Positions 11,268 through 22,390 of a DNA stretch of 64,000 nt are shown piece after piece. A program made the position numbers and the translations under genes. The DNA lies in assembly GCA_012932865.1 (NCBI GenBank), contig SAXG01000084.1:1-64000 (forward strand). Reading direction: 5' to 3'. Each line of letters opens with the position of its first letter. Position 1 is the first letter of the stretch. The notes under the pieces were generated by a model, which ran no database searches, was not told the origin of the DNA, and was given only the letters and a program-made list of their open reading frames with translations. Origin of the DNA: Amylostereum areolatum. Taxonomy: Eukaryota; Basidiomycota; Agaricomycetes; Russulales; Stereaceae.

Positions 11268-13284
11268 ATGTCGCGCCGTAAAGTCTCGTACTATTATGAT
11301 TGTCCGTCTCGTCTTCGTCAGCTCTCCGCAAAGGACACACTGAACGCGCCTTCTCCAGCGGACGTTGGGTCATACTCCTACGGTCTCGGACATCTCATGA
11401 AGCCGCTTCGCATGCGCATCACACACGAGCTGCTCACTGCCTACGATTTGTTGGGAAAGATGGAAGTCATGGTGCGTCGCAATCCTAATATAGCCCACCG
11501 ATGCCCCTCATTGGTGGCACAGAGAGCGGACAGGGCCACGCCAGAGTCCATGAGCGCATTCCACACGGACGAATACGTGAATTTCCTGAAGAACGTTACC
11601 CCAGAAACGGCGGAAAGCATGACGTTCGGTGGTACACGATGTGCGTACCCCGTCTTTCCCTCGCGAGCTGTCCTCTCACGAAGGTGTGGCAGTCTTGATG
11701 AACTACGACAACCCCGCGTTCGAAGGCGTGTTCGAATTTTGCTCCATATCCGCCGGCGGGACCCTAGGTACGCGCCCACACTTCCTATCCACCCCCCTCA
11801 TTCCCATCCTGCAGCCGCCGCGAAGCGCCTAGGCAGCGGCGCGGCCGACATCGCGATCAACTGGGCGGGCGGGCTCCACCACGCGAAAAAGTCCGAAGCG
11901 TCCGGGTTCTGCTACATCAACGACATTGTGCTCGGCATCCTCGAGCTCCTGCGCACGTTCCCCCGCGTGCTGTACATCGACATCGACTCGCACCACGGAG
12001 ACGGCGTGGAGGAGGCGTTTTACAGCTCGGACCGCGTGATGACGTGCAGCTTTCACAAGTTTGGGAACTACTTTCCGGGGACGGGGGACCAGAGCGATAG
12101 GGGCTCGGGGAAGGGTACGGGGTATGCAGTCAACGTGCCCCTGAGCGACGGGCTGAGCGACACCTCGTTCCGAAGCGTGTTCGACCCTGTGCGTGGCCTC
12201 TCGACGCTACCATTTCCATTCGCTGACCGGCGGGGTGTTGTGGATACCAGGTCATTGATAAGATAGTGGAAGTCTTCCGACCGTCCGCGATCGTCCTCCA
12301 GTGCGGATCCGACTCTCTCGCGGGGGACCGACTCGGTTGCTTCAACGTCACCATGCACGGCCACGCGCACTGCGTCCAGTACGTCCGCGCGCTCAATATC
12401 CCCCTCATCCTTCTCGGCGGCGGGGGATACACGGTGAAAAACGCGTCGCGGACGTGGGCGTACGAGACGGCGTGCGCGCTCGGCGTGGAGAAGGACATGG
12501 ATCTGAACCTTCCGTGGAACGATTTCTTCGAGTGGTTCGCGCCGAGGTATCGGCTGGAGGTGGTGGAGCATAGCGTGGAGGATCTGAACCAAAAGGACGG
12601 GTCGCTGCAGCGAGTGAGGCGAGTGGCGCGTTTGCGAATGGGAAGATATATCCGGGGTGGGTGTGTTGACGCTATATTCACAGGGAGACCGCGTTGGGAC
12701 AGCTGTCCGAGCTGCCGCCCGCACCATCTGTAGCCCTTCAAGATGTTCCTAGAGAAAGCCTGGGGGATCACCTCGGGTTATGGCGAGATTCCCAGCTGCC
12801 AGACGAACTCGATCAGCGATTGGCTCGTACGTCTTCCCCGTCCTTCGTCCATTTCGCGTCACGGCCGACCACCAACTCAGAAACGGCCGGGATGGTATAC
12901 ACGTTGCAGGAGCCTGAATCCTCGCACACGGCTACCGACGACGACGACGACGACGATGACTCCGAGCCGTCGTCTACCCGCCGACGCAGCTCGCGGTTGT
13001 CCAAACACGCGAAAGGTAAGAAGCGGATGAGTATCCTCACGAACGAATGGCAGGAGGTGCCCTCGCTCGATCTGCCCTGTGGCTACCACGAACACGGCGC
13101 ACGCGCCGAGGCTGACCGCACGACGAAGCGTTTCTTTGACAGCGGGTTGAGGTGGGAGGCATCGCAACGTAGGGCGGTCGTGGAACGGTACCCGGGGGGA
13201 CTTGGTATCGGGGACGTTATGATGGAAGGTGGGAGATATGGGTCGGTCGAGGTGATGGATATAGACGATCCCGTGGACGAGTAA
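11268..13284 (+). CDS. Class I histone deacetylase, RPD3-like
   Basis: Zinc-dependent lysine deacetylase acting on histones in the nucleus, normally within Sin3/Rpd3-type corepressor complexes. Proposed exons: 11268-11301, 11359-11471, 11523-11640, 11693-11767, 11815-12188, 12251-12618, 12684-13284 (560 aa). Visible motifs are DVGSYSYGLGHLMKP, FHTDEY, WAGGLHHAKKSEASGFCYIND (catalytic His pair), YIDIDSHHGDGVEEAF (zinc Asp and His), CGSDSLAGDRLGCFN (zinc Asp), and LLGGGGYT. All catalytic and metal residues are present. The first two introns (57 and 51 nt) are in frame and lack stops, so a naive translation keeps them as false insertions; removing them restores YYYDSDVG and KMEVMRAD. The sixth intron fits best as GC-AG. 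The C-terminal tail is acidic (run of eight Asp) then basic, as in fungal Rpd3 tails. A 54-nt piece from about 12828 could be one more intron. RPD3 is likelier than HOS2 from the N-terminal motif. Confidence 0.93.
12619..12683 (+). other. Probable GC-AG intron in the deacetylase gene
   Basis: With a normal GT donor at 12614 the downstream frame fails unless a poor acceptor is used. Using AG|GCGAGT at 12619 with the acceptor CACAG at 12683 gives the reading LQRVRETALGQL, which agrees with class I deacetylase tails. This is inference from reading-frame continuity. Confidence 0.5.
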
Positions 13285-13642
13285 AGGCTCGACTCGCGCC
13301 GTGTCAAGTCTTTTGGTCGAAGTTTTATCGCAGAAGAATGTATTTATAAGTATTGGGTTTTATGTGATTCTCTTGGGCTGCGAATTCGACACAGTCCATA
13401 CAACGGATCCGTAGCCGTCCCCTGCGCCGTTGATCTGGAGCAAACAGCTGTTCAAGCCCAGCGAACAGCCCAGTGCGCAAACCGGGAAATCGGACGACGG
13501 GACCGCGTTGAAAAACGCGACCCGTCACACTCACGTGATCCGTCACCCCCTCCTCAATAAAACGAGCGCGCACAAGCGACGCCGCACTTCTTCCCCACTC
13601 CCACCGCCGTCACCGTCGCCTCGCAAACTCAGGACTCCCACC
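13285..13642. other. Deacetylase 3' end and SRA-gene promoter
   Basis: A 358-base spacer between two genes in the same direction. It contains an A/T-rich patch near 13320-13370, suited to 3' processing, and then GC-rich sequence before the SRA start. No additional gene is seen. Confidence 0.35.
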
Positions 13643-15226
13643 ATGCCCACCCCGTACGAAATCGCGCGCAACGAGAACATCGCGCGCAACCACGCGCTCC
13701 TGGAGAGCCTCGGGCTGGGGAGCGGGGGCTCGGCCCTCGTCATGGGTGCCCAACCTAAGCCTGCGCTCGCGACCAAGGCCAAGGCCAAGAAGGCGCCCGC
13801 CAAAAAGCAGACGCAGACGCGCAAACGCAAGACGCCGCCCCCGTCCGACAGCGGGGATAGCGACGGCGAGGCCCGCGCGCCGGCCAAAGTCGCGCGCACG
13901 GAGGAGACGGGAGGGTTGCGGCGGAGCTCGCGGAACCGGGGGAAGACGGTGGATTATAGGAAGGAGAGGGAGGCGCGCGGGCCGAAGCTGGTGGCGAGGG
14001 CGGTGGGTCCGGCGCATGACAGGGACCCGGGGAGGTTGGGGAAGAGGGTGCATGATCCGTGAGTTCGGGTGTTGGGTGTTTTCCTGCAAGTGTGTGCTCA
14101 CTGTCGTTGCAGGAAGGTGTTTGGGGCGATCCCGGGGGTGAAAGTCGGGGATTGGTGGGAGTCGAGGTGGGGTTATCCCTTTTTTTTCTTTTGGTTGGTG
14201 GTGACGGATGCTGACCGGCGTGTGGTGCTGGCTGGTAGGGAGCTTTGCAGCAACGCGGCCATTCACGCGTGCGTGGTCCTTTTTTGTTTTCGGGGTGGCA
14301 TGGGCTGACGTGTCGTCTGACAGGCCGTGGGTCGCTGGGATCTCGGGGTCGAGCAAGGGCGCGTACTCCATAGCGCTTTCTGGAGGTTACGAGGACGACG
14401 TGGACCTCGGTGAGGCGTTGTGCGTAGATCTGTTCATGCAGTGCGACATCGGGGCTGAGAACGCGTCCTTCTCAGCACGTTCACCGGCGCGGGCGGACGC
14501 GACCTCAAAGGCACGAAGAACAAGCCGAAGAACGTGCGTAGTTCCGCGTTCGTCCGTGTCCGTACAGGCGTCTGACGTCCCGCAGTTGCGCACGGCCCCC
14601 CAAAGCTGCGACCAGACCTTCGAGAACGCGGGGAACAAGGCTTTGCTGGTAAGCTTGAGCTTGATGCTCCGCGTCGCTCGCATGTGCGGAGATCGGACCT
14701 GAACGTTTTTTGACCCACGCAAAGGCCTCGTCGAAGTCGAAGAAGCCCGTGCGCGTTATCAGGGGGTTCAAGTCGAAGTCCCAGTTCGCGCCGTTGGAGG
14801 GGTCAGTCTGCCTCTTCTTTCTTGCTGTTTCTTTCCGTGCTTATTCTCCTCGTAGGTATCGCTATGACGGTCTTTACACGGTCGAAAAGGTACGCGTCGT
14901 GCATCGTATCTCCGTTCATGGCTGTCTCTGATAGTTACCATTCTTTAGGCGTGGCAGGAAAAAGGGCTGAACGCCGGGGGGTTCAAGGTGTGCAAGTTCG
15001 CTTTCAAGGTACGATGCGTTGCGTCTTCCGCTCGCTGTAAACGATAGGTGGCTGATGCTCTTTGCAGAGGATTCCTGGCCAGCCGCCCCTTCCTCAACGT
15101 GGCCTGGCCGAGCCAAACGCCGATGCCGACGCCGAAGTCTCCGGCGATGAAGGCGAAGAAGAGGCTGAGATCGACGACGACGACGACGGGGCCGACGATG
15201 ACGATGAAGAGGACGTCGCTGCGTGA
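13643..15226 (+). CDS. SRA-YDG (SAD_SRA) domain protein
   Basis: Nuclear protein with the SET-and-RING-associated domain known from UHRF1 and SUVH proteins, which binds 5-methylcytosine, often hemimethylated CpG, by base flipping. Ten exons are proposed: 13643-14058, 14113-14166, 14239-14268, 14324-14419, 14476-14533, 14586-14648, 14725-14801, 14856-14889, 14949-15008, 15068-15226 (348 aa). The first 140 residues are basic with Lys/Arg clusters (AKAKKAPAKK, TRKRK), a likely nuclear and DNA-binding tail. The SRA fold follows: KVFGAIPGVKVGDWWESR, IHAPWVAGISGSSKGAYSIALSGGYEDD, FTFTGAGGRDLKG, PVRVIRGFKSKS, YRYDGLYTV and a closing KVCKFAFKRIPGQPPL. The C-terminus is strongly acidic. No RING, PHD or SET domain is visible, so it is a reader rather than a writer. 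It lies close to the deacetylase gene and in the same direction. Confidence 0.9.
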
Positions 15227-15660
15227 ATCAAAGTTTGGGTGCCTTCTTGTGCTGCTTTTCTTGTTTTCTTGTGCTGTTCGCATTGTAACGCATGCTTACC
15301 CTGTCTTGGTTCCCGTCGCATCGGTTACTCGTGTTATCTTTCTGCTTTCCTCGATGTATAGTCGTAGTGCTCGATTTATAACCCGTATATAGTTTGGATA
15401 GCAGTGTCGTGTTATACTTGTTAGTCGTATGCACTATATGCGACTGGTCGTTGATCGAAGTACTTATGTCCGGCGGGGAACGAGCGCTTCCATCATTTGG
15501 CGCTTGACGGCAAAGTCGCGTTTGTTGATCGAGAGTTCGCCGTGTTCGTGTGGCACTACCATCAGATTCTTCACCACCCACCACCACCCCCAGTACTTCA
15601 CGAGCATCCCCAACCTCGGATCCTCTCGAGAGTCGAAGCTACCGTTCCTCGCCGCCCCCT
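15227..15660. other. Intergenic spacer, nothing recognised
   Basis: About 430 bases between the SRA gene and the next small gene. An open frame in register with the next gene runs through its last 110 bases, but it contains no upstream ATG in that frame. Confidence 0.35.
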
Positions 15661-16354
15661 ATGTATGCTCTAAACGACATGCGATCCAAGGAGAGCACCA
15701 TGCCGAACATCGCACGCCTCGCTGCGTTGCATCGGATGAACCCACGTTCATCGCGCCCCGAGTGGCGCGTGGAGATGGAGATGCAGGCGCGGATGAAGAG
15801 GAACGCAGACGCGTTCGCGGCGATGTTGTTGAAGAGGGGACTCGTGCCGCAAGGGACTCGGCGGCGGCTTGAGGGTGGGGTAATCAAAAGTAATATGGGA
15901 AGAGTGGAAAACACGCCTGGGTGAGTTGTATAGGTGTGGGGTACTGGCAGGTGGGTATCCCAGAATACTGATGCGCATGTGTGCGACAGGTCGGAGCGCG
16001 TGGTCGTTCACCGACAAGTATCGTTCAAGCTGGAGCCCATGCCAGGGTGAGTGAGGACGCGCCCGACCCCGTAAATTGTGACTTTACAATCGTCGGTACG
16101 CCTTTCCTGCCTGTCAGGTACGAAATCGAGCACATCTCGTCCGCGGAGCTTGTGAGTGGTCTTACACAGTACTTACTTGATTCCTCTGACCGATGTATGT
16201 CGAGTAGGTTCGGGTGACGGACGCCAACCCCAAGGATCCGGAAGGAGAGTTCTCGTGCCAAGTCGTGTACAGAGTGCGTTATATTCGACGTGTACTTATC
16301 CTGCAGCGGTGAAACTAAGCAGTGGGTACTACGTTCCAGCGCATCCCGGCGTAG
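15661..16354 (+). CDS. Small uncharacterised protein, five exons
   Basis: I do not recognise this protein. Five exons (15661-15920, 15990-16046, 16118-16151, 16208-16273, 16340-16354) join to 143 codons with good donors and acceptors, which supports a real gene. The N-terminal half is basic and probably helical (EWRVEMEMQARMKRNADAFAAMLLKRG). The C-terminal half alternates charged and hydrophobic residues (ERVVVHRQVSFKLEPMPGYEIEHIS, VRVTDANPKDPEGEF), consistent with a small beta-rich fold. No signal peptide or membrane segment. The last intron and the five-residue final exon are the least certain part. The start was set at the first ATG in the open frame; a second ATG lies six codons later. 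Confidence 0.6.
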
Positions 16355-16827
16355 CTGCATGCCCACACCCGTTTCGCAACCTCTCCACAATACTCGCTTT
16401 CGTCGCACATATCCCCACCGTACCATTTCTTGCTGTCTTCGCTATCTCCCCCTTGCTGTCGTCTGCCGTTCGAATATATGTTCTTCCGCTCGCGCGTTCG
16501 CGCCGTGTACCGCCCACGTGACCGCGAAGGGCGCGATAAGGGGAGTGTATAATTCTTATCGGGGCGTTCCTTGGGTTTGACCATGTCCGTTCAATATTCA
16601 ATCTTCGCCCGGCCTGGTCTCGTTCCGTGCGCCACCAGGGCCGCTATCTGCTCCCGCCAGCCGCCCGACGCCGCCCGACGACGACCGACGTTGATTTGAG
16701 TCGCGCTCTGGACCCGCTCGAGGAAGCTCTCGTCCTCCGCCCGCCGCCCGCCCCTCTTTTCCTCAACTATAACTTCCCCGACAACGGTCTCCTCCCGCTT
16801 TGACCCCTTCCACTCGTCGCTATCACA
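16355..16827. other. Spacer and permease promoter
   Basis: About 470 bases. The part from 16600 is GC- and pyrimidine-rich, as expected just upstream of a well-expressed fungal gene. No gene or repeat is recognised. Confidence 0.35.
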
Positions 16828-19325
16828 ATGTCCAGCGTTCACTCCACCACCAAGGAGCAGCCAACGCCCACACCGTCCCCCTCCATCCCCCCCGCCCCCT
16901 CCCAAGCTGGCCTCGCGAACGCGATCAAGGGCAAGGCCACGCACCTCGGACGCAAGTTAACCACCCGCAACGGGTGGTTCGGCGACTACGACTACGCCTG
17001 GCTCTGCACCCCGACCTTGCCATTCATGCACGGCAAGCGCGCGCGTCGCTTGCCCCCGTTCTACGCGCTCGAGGACGAGCTCCCGCTCGTGCTCGCGATC
17101 TCGAGCGGGCTGCAGCATGCGCTCGCCATGCTCGCGGGGCTCATCACGCCCCCGATCATCTTTGCGAGCGCGCTCAGCTTCGACGCGGAGCTGTCGTCGT
17201 ACATGATTTCGGCGTCCTTGATCGGCTGCGGTGCGTCTCTCCCCTTCTTATCGCGGCGTGCTCGTTCAAGTATCAATATGTTGACGGGGATTGTGGACAG
17301 GGATCTTGAGTCTGGTGCAGATGTCCCGCATTCGGCTGTTTGGCAACTACTACCTGGGCACGGGCATCCTGTCCGTGGTGGGCACGAGTTTTGCGACGCT
17401 CAGTACGGCGAATTCGGTACGTGGTTTCGGGCGTTGTGCAGTACCGAACCGTTTTTTTACCGGGTGGATGGCAGATTTTCGACGCAATGTATGCAGATGG
17501 CACATGTCCGACGGTGACGGCCGCAGACGGTACCCAGTGGAGGGGTGCTTGTCCAGATGCGTACGGGATGCTCCTCGGTGCGTCTTTCCTTGTTTTGCAT
17601 GACCGGCTTTGCTCATCGACCGCATAGGAACCTCCCTCGTGGCGTGCTTCCTCGAAATCTTCATGTCTTTCGTCCCGCCTCGCATTCTCAAGCGCGTCTT
17701 CCCGCCCATGGTTACTGGTACGCTGTTCGCCTCTGTCGTCCCGTGGAACAGCGCACCGACTCCAGACTCAGGGACGGTCATCTTGATGATCGGCGCATCG
17801 CTCATCGGCGACTCTGGTATCCCCAACTGGGGCGGCGGTTCAAACAACTGCTCCAGCCGACCCACCACAGGCTTTTTCCAGCTCTGCCCCAACATCAACG
17901 CGCCCCGCGCTCTCCTGTGCGTGACTCGTCGTCCTCGCACTAGCATATACGCGCTCAAGGCGGCTTATACTTGTTGGTTTGACAGGTGGGGCTCGCCCGA
18001 GTTCATCGGCCTAGGCTTCCTCTCCTTCGTCACGATCATCCTCACCGAGATATTCGGCTCGCCGTTCTTGAAGAACATCTCCATTATCGTCGGGCTCGTG
18101 GTGGGATGCATCGTCGCAGGTGCCGCTGGGTATATCGACGGGAGCAGCATCACGTCCGCGCCTGCTATCACTTTCCTATGGTACGTTCCTTTTTTCCTGG
18201 CTAGCATTTACTTGGCCCCGTAATTCATGGCGCGCACATCACTCAGGGTGCATACATTCAAGATCCGAGTATACGGTCCAGCGGTACTGCCTATGCTCGC
18301 GGTGTACAGTCAGTCGATCGTCTGTGCCGCCATACCCTGTATTGACGATGTCGTGCAGTTTCGCTGGCTATGGAGGCGATTGGTGATATCACGGCATCTG
18401 CTGAGGTCTCCCGGGTGGCCGTCGTCGGCCCCGAATTCGAGTCGCGCATCCAAGGCGGCGTCCTCGTACGTCTTTCCCTTCCCTTGTTTTTCAGTCCCGA
18501 CTGATCCTTCGACGGCAGAGCGACGGCATCGGCGGGTTCTTCTCCGCCCTCTTCACGGTGGCCCCGCTCTCCATCTTCGCGCAGGTACACTCTGAACCTT
18601 CCGCTCTTTCCGAGGCTTTTCCGCGTGGCTGACCCGTGGTGTATGCGCGCAGAACAACGGCGTCATCGCTATCACGCGCTGTGCGAACCGGGGCGCAGGC
18701 CGCTGGTGCTGCTTCTTCCTCATCCTCTTCGGTGTGCTCGGGAAGATATCCGGCGTCTTCCTCTCCAGTCCGTCTTCCCCCCCCCTCCTTCCCTCTCTCC
18801 CTCTTTACCTCGCACTGAACCCGCAACCCCCACGCAGTCCCGAACCCCGTCCTCGGCGGCGTCACGACCTTCCTCTTCGCCTCGGTCGCGACCTCCGGCG
18901 TGCGCGTGCTCTCGTACGTGCGCTGGACGCGGCGCGACCGCTTCGTGCTCGCGGCCGCGCTCTCGTTCGGGTTCGGCGACCTGCTCGTGCCCACGATCTT
19001 CACGCACCTCTTCGACGGCGTCGGCGCGGGCAAGGCGCTCCAAGGGTTCTTGGACTCGATCACGATCGTGCTGTCGACGCCGTGTACGTCCCCCCCCCCC
19101 TTTCGTCTTCCTTTTCTTTTGCTGTGGAAAGGGCGCTGATGCGGTTGGTGTGACGGCGCAGTTTTGTCGGCGGGCATCGTGGCGGTCGTGTTGAATTTGA
19201 TCCTGCCGCAAGAGCAGGTGGAGGAGATCGAGGAGGAGGAAGAGGCGGGCGCGGGGGCTGTCGCGGCGGAGGTGATCGACGTGGAGGCGCATGGGGGGAA
19301 GGGCGGCGAGGATGCGAAGGATTGA
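16828..19325 (+). CDS. Nucleobase:cation symporter 2 (NAT family), UapA-like uric acid/xanthine permease
   Basis: Plasma-membrane proton symporter for oxidised purines. About eleven short introns; the first exon is 16828-17230 and the last ends at 19325. I see the TM1 motif SSGLQHALAML, the TM8 block LAMEAIGDITASAEVS that supplies a substrate-binding Glu, and the family signature QNNGVIAITR, the same pattern that sets specificity for uric acid and xanthine in Aspergillus UapA. The signature is split by an intron directly after its Gln. Several hydrophobic segments typical of a 14-span NAT follow, then a cytosolic tail with a poly-Glu stretch (VEEIEEEEEAG). The N-terminal 40 residues are Ser/Pro-rich and cytosolic. 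No break is seen. Substrate preference is inferred from the signature only. Confidence 0.92.
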
Positions 19326-19668
19326 GCTCGAGATGTTCTGTTGGGCGACTGTTGGGGTATATTGCTACTGTTTCGCTTACTTGAAGTAATGTGTAGAAGG
19401 AAGAGGATCTGCCGAGACGATATACGATACGTTGCTATAGATTAGGGAGACGACAACAGGCGACGGCGACGCGCATGCGGCATACGCGCTTATATCATTC
19501 GATCCGCACCACGCCCAACGAGCAAAAGCTATCGATACAATATCACATACATAGACGTACACCCACCCGGCACCCACCCACAACCAAGCAAGTAAACTGC
19601 AGCGTCCAATCAACCAGCAAAAGCCACACGTTCAACCAGCCCCCACCCTCCCCCTCCCCGGACCATCC
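19326..19668. other. Convergent 3' spacer
   Basis: 343 bases between the 3' ends of the permease (+) and the FG-nucleoporin (-). A/T-rich near 19380-19600, suited to transcription termination for both. No gene seen. Confidence 0.4.
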
Positions 19669-21189
19669 TCACCGCATCTCCATCGGCGGTATCCAATCCG
19701 GCACCTTGCCCCACTCGAACGACAGGCTCGCGAACGCCTCCCGCACCGCCGCAGGCACCAGCCCCGCGTACCCCGGCGGCAGCAGCACGTCGTACGGGTC
19801 CGCGCCCGGCCGCGCCTGCACGCTGTCGCGCGCGCGCGCGAAATCGGGGCGCCCGGACGTCGCCTTCGGCCCTCCTGGCCCCGCCCCCGGTGGTCGTGGT
19901 TGCGGATGTGGTTGCGCGGGGGGCTGGGAGAGCGCGGACGGCCCGAAGGCGGATTGCGCGGGCTGGCCGAAGGCGGACTGGGCGGGCTGGCTGAAGGCGG
20001 ACTGGGCGGGCTGGCTGAAGGCGGATGGGCCGGACTGGCCAAAGGCGGATTGCGCGGGTTGCCCGAAGGCGGACGTGGGCTGGGTCTGGCCGAACGCGGA
20101 GGGGGCGCCGCCCGCGGGTTGGCCGAAGACAGACTGAGGTTGCGTCGGCTGTGGTTGCGCCCCGAAGGCGCTGGGCTGGCCAAAGACCGAGCCGCCGCCG
20201 GCGTTCCCGCCAAACGCGCTCGTCGCGGTCGCGTTCCCGCCTCCAAACGCGGATTGACCGAAGGCGGGGGTGGAAGACGCGGCGCCGACGGTTCCGCCGA
20301 AGGCAGACGGCTGGTTGCCTGCGAACGCTGCGAAGCCGCCGCCGGTGCCAGTTCTGGCGCCACTTGTGCTGGGATTGGGGGCGGCGGATCCGAACGCGCT
20401 GGTGCCGAACGCGCCGGGGGTGGCGGGTTTCCCGAAGGACGATTGCCCAAAGGCCGAGGCGGGCTGCGAGGTCTGGCCAAAGGCGGACGTGGGCGGCTGG
20501 GCGGCCTGGCCAAACGCAGAGGGTTGACCGAATGCTGAGGTGGGTTGGGAAGGTTGGCCAAAGGCGGAGGTGGCGGCGGGTTGGGAGGGCTGGCCGAAGG
20601 CCGATGTTGGTTGTGAGGGTTGGCCAAAGGCAGGTGCGGGCTGGGAGGATCCTCCAAAGGCGGACTGTCCGAAAGCGGGCTGGCCGAAGGCCGTTGGTTT
20701 TGCGAACGCAGAGGTGTTTCCGCCCCCGAACGCGGAAGTGCCAAACGCGCCGCCACTACCACCACCACCACCACCACCACCGAACGCAGATTGAGTTCCA
20801 CCGAATGCGGGTGCTGAAGAAGTGTTGGGAACGAAGGGCGTAGGGGTGATGGACGGTGCTTGTGTGCCGGCATACGAGCTCTGCTTCCGCGCATGCTCGA
20901 AGGCATCTTTCGCATTGCTCTTTATCGCAGCGTAGACCTGGTTGGCCCCTGCAATCTTCTCTTCCTCGTACTTGACCTACAGGAGGGTGAGCGATCGGAT
21001 GAGAGAAGGTGCGGGACGACGCACGTATTCTGCGACCGCGTTGGCCTGCCTTGCCTGGAACGCCCTCATGCGGAGTTCCTCCGGCGACTCGTCGAGCGGT
21101 GGAATCAGATTTGGCTCGTGTTTTGAGGGACCGTAACACGATAGGGGCCACATCGGTTTGTCGATGGTGGGGTCAAAGTCCTTAGCCAT
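19669..21189 (-). CDS. FG-repeat nucleoporin, Nup42/NUPL2-like
   Basis: A phenylalanine-glycine nucleoporin, expected at the cytoplasmic side of the nuclear pore in mRNA export. Two exons, 21189-21025 and 20976-19669, separated by a 48-nt intron. The N-terminus (MAKDFDPTIDKPMWPLSCYGP, then a helical segment VKYEEEKIAGANQVYAAIKS) precedes about 300 residues of low-complexity sequence built from SAFGQP, SAFGG and related FG motifs, repeated more than 25 times. The C-terminus ends in a conserved block: YDVLLPPGYAGLVPAAVREAFASLSFEWGKVPDWIPPMEMR. Nup42-type proteins usually begin with one CCCH zinc finger; I found no such finger upstream of 21189, so either a first exon was missed or this version lacks it. 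On the plus strand the repeat gives long shadow frames that are not genes. Confidence 0.78.
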
Positions 21190-22390
21190 TGTTTCGGCGC
21201 TGTTGGTGTGTTACAGAAATGGCGGTTGGATGGAATACGGAGAACATACTTGAACAGTAATGTTTGTGCATTGCTACGGCCTCCAGCCCATGCCGTGGCT
21301 ACATATTCGTGAGCGAAGGAATGTGCTACTGGAATGAGATTGCTGACTGCCGAAGGGCCGTTTCTCGGGGGGATGCTCGTTTCTACAAGCCGTGCCAAAT
21401 TTGCATTGGCCGCGAAGAAAGAACGAGCAGACGGCCTAGATATACTTCAGAAGGTGACATAAAGAAGAGTTGGACGGTGTCGCACCATGTCAGAAGTTGG
21501 AGTGAGTCCGCCGTTAGGGACGAACGGTGAAGCCGGTGAAGTTGTGAACGAAAGCAAAGGAGCCTGGAGGACTCCAGTCTCCCTTTGCGGGCCGGCTCGG
21601 ACCGCGTGCAAGTTCTGGCACGCGGTCCACGACTCCGCGCTGGCCCCGTCCGTGGCTTGTCTCAAACGTCCACCTTCTTGACGATACATCCGGCCCTAAT
21701 TTCACTTTTCTCCCATATGACTCCCTCATGCCTCACGGTACACCTTCTAGATCTGTGTAGGCATCGGGAGTCCGACTCCTGCCTCGGAGGTAGTTCCCCA
21801 AGACGCACTTCCTGACCCACAACACCGATCGGGTGTATATATGTGTCCTATCGAAAGGAACATGATACGACTTGCATGTTCTAAGGAAGCGGAGATTGTA
21901 AGCGAAGTCGTCACCAAGTTGCACCTGACACAGCGGGCTGCAGTACACAGCGTCTTCCAATCCTTCGTGGTGGTAAAGAAGCAACGACACAGCGTGTCAG
22001 TTGCTCATGGGGTTTGAGACTGTCTGTGGGACAGCCAATGTCCTTCCATCCCTTGCTAATAATCCCGACCCGTGCCTGGAAGCTGAAAACAACATCGTAG
22101 CCCAACCCTCGGCATAGTGTCATGCAGCAATGTCCTTTTCCTGTATCAGGTGTGGCTGCTGATCTATCTTCTTTATTTCCTGCTCAAGGACACTCCCCCA
22201 GGTTCCCACCCCGGAATGTTGCAGGTCTTCTTCGGGCGGCCAAGCTCCTTACCAGAGGTTCGATGTGTATGTTTGGATGACCTTTCCACCACGGCCTGTT
22301 TCCACGGTGTGGATCGAGGCGTATAAGGGTCCGGAGAACTCACGGCGGATCCCAACTTTTCACAGTTCTATTCCACTGCACCATCTCGAC
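21190..22390. other. Spacer before the first monooxygenase; its last 200 bases are duplicated
   Basis: About 1.2 kb without a supportable gene. From about 22180 to the BVMO start the sequence resembles the region 28500-28722 upstream of the second BVMO copy, so it belongs to the duplicated unit and probably contains the shared promoter. Confidence 0.5.

Noticed and set aside
12068..12771. Two minus-strand frames of over 200 residues inside the deacetylase gene
   Set aside because: Antisense shadows of the HDAC exons, which show all the catalytic motifs.
13610..14371. 253-residue minus-strand frame over the SRA gene start
   Set aside because: Shadow of GC-rich plus-strand coding; low-complexity Arg/Pro composition and no domain.
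18491..19292. Minus-strand frames of about 200 residues in the permease gene
   Set aside because: Arg-rich antisense shadows of GC-rich coding.
19632..20915. Long minus-strand open frame of 427 residues overlapping the nucleoporin, and plus-strand frames of over 200 residues
   Set aside because: They are out-of-frame shadows of the FG repeat DNA; only the frame giving SAFGQP/SAFGG has the family N- and C-termini.
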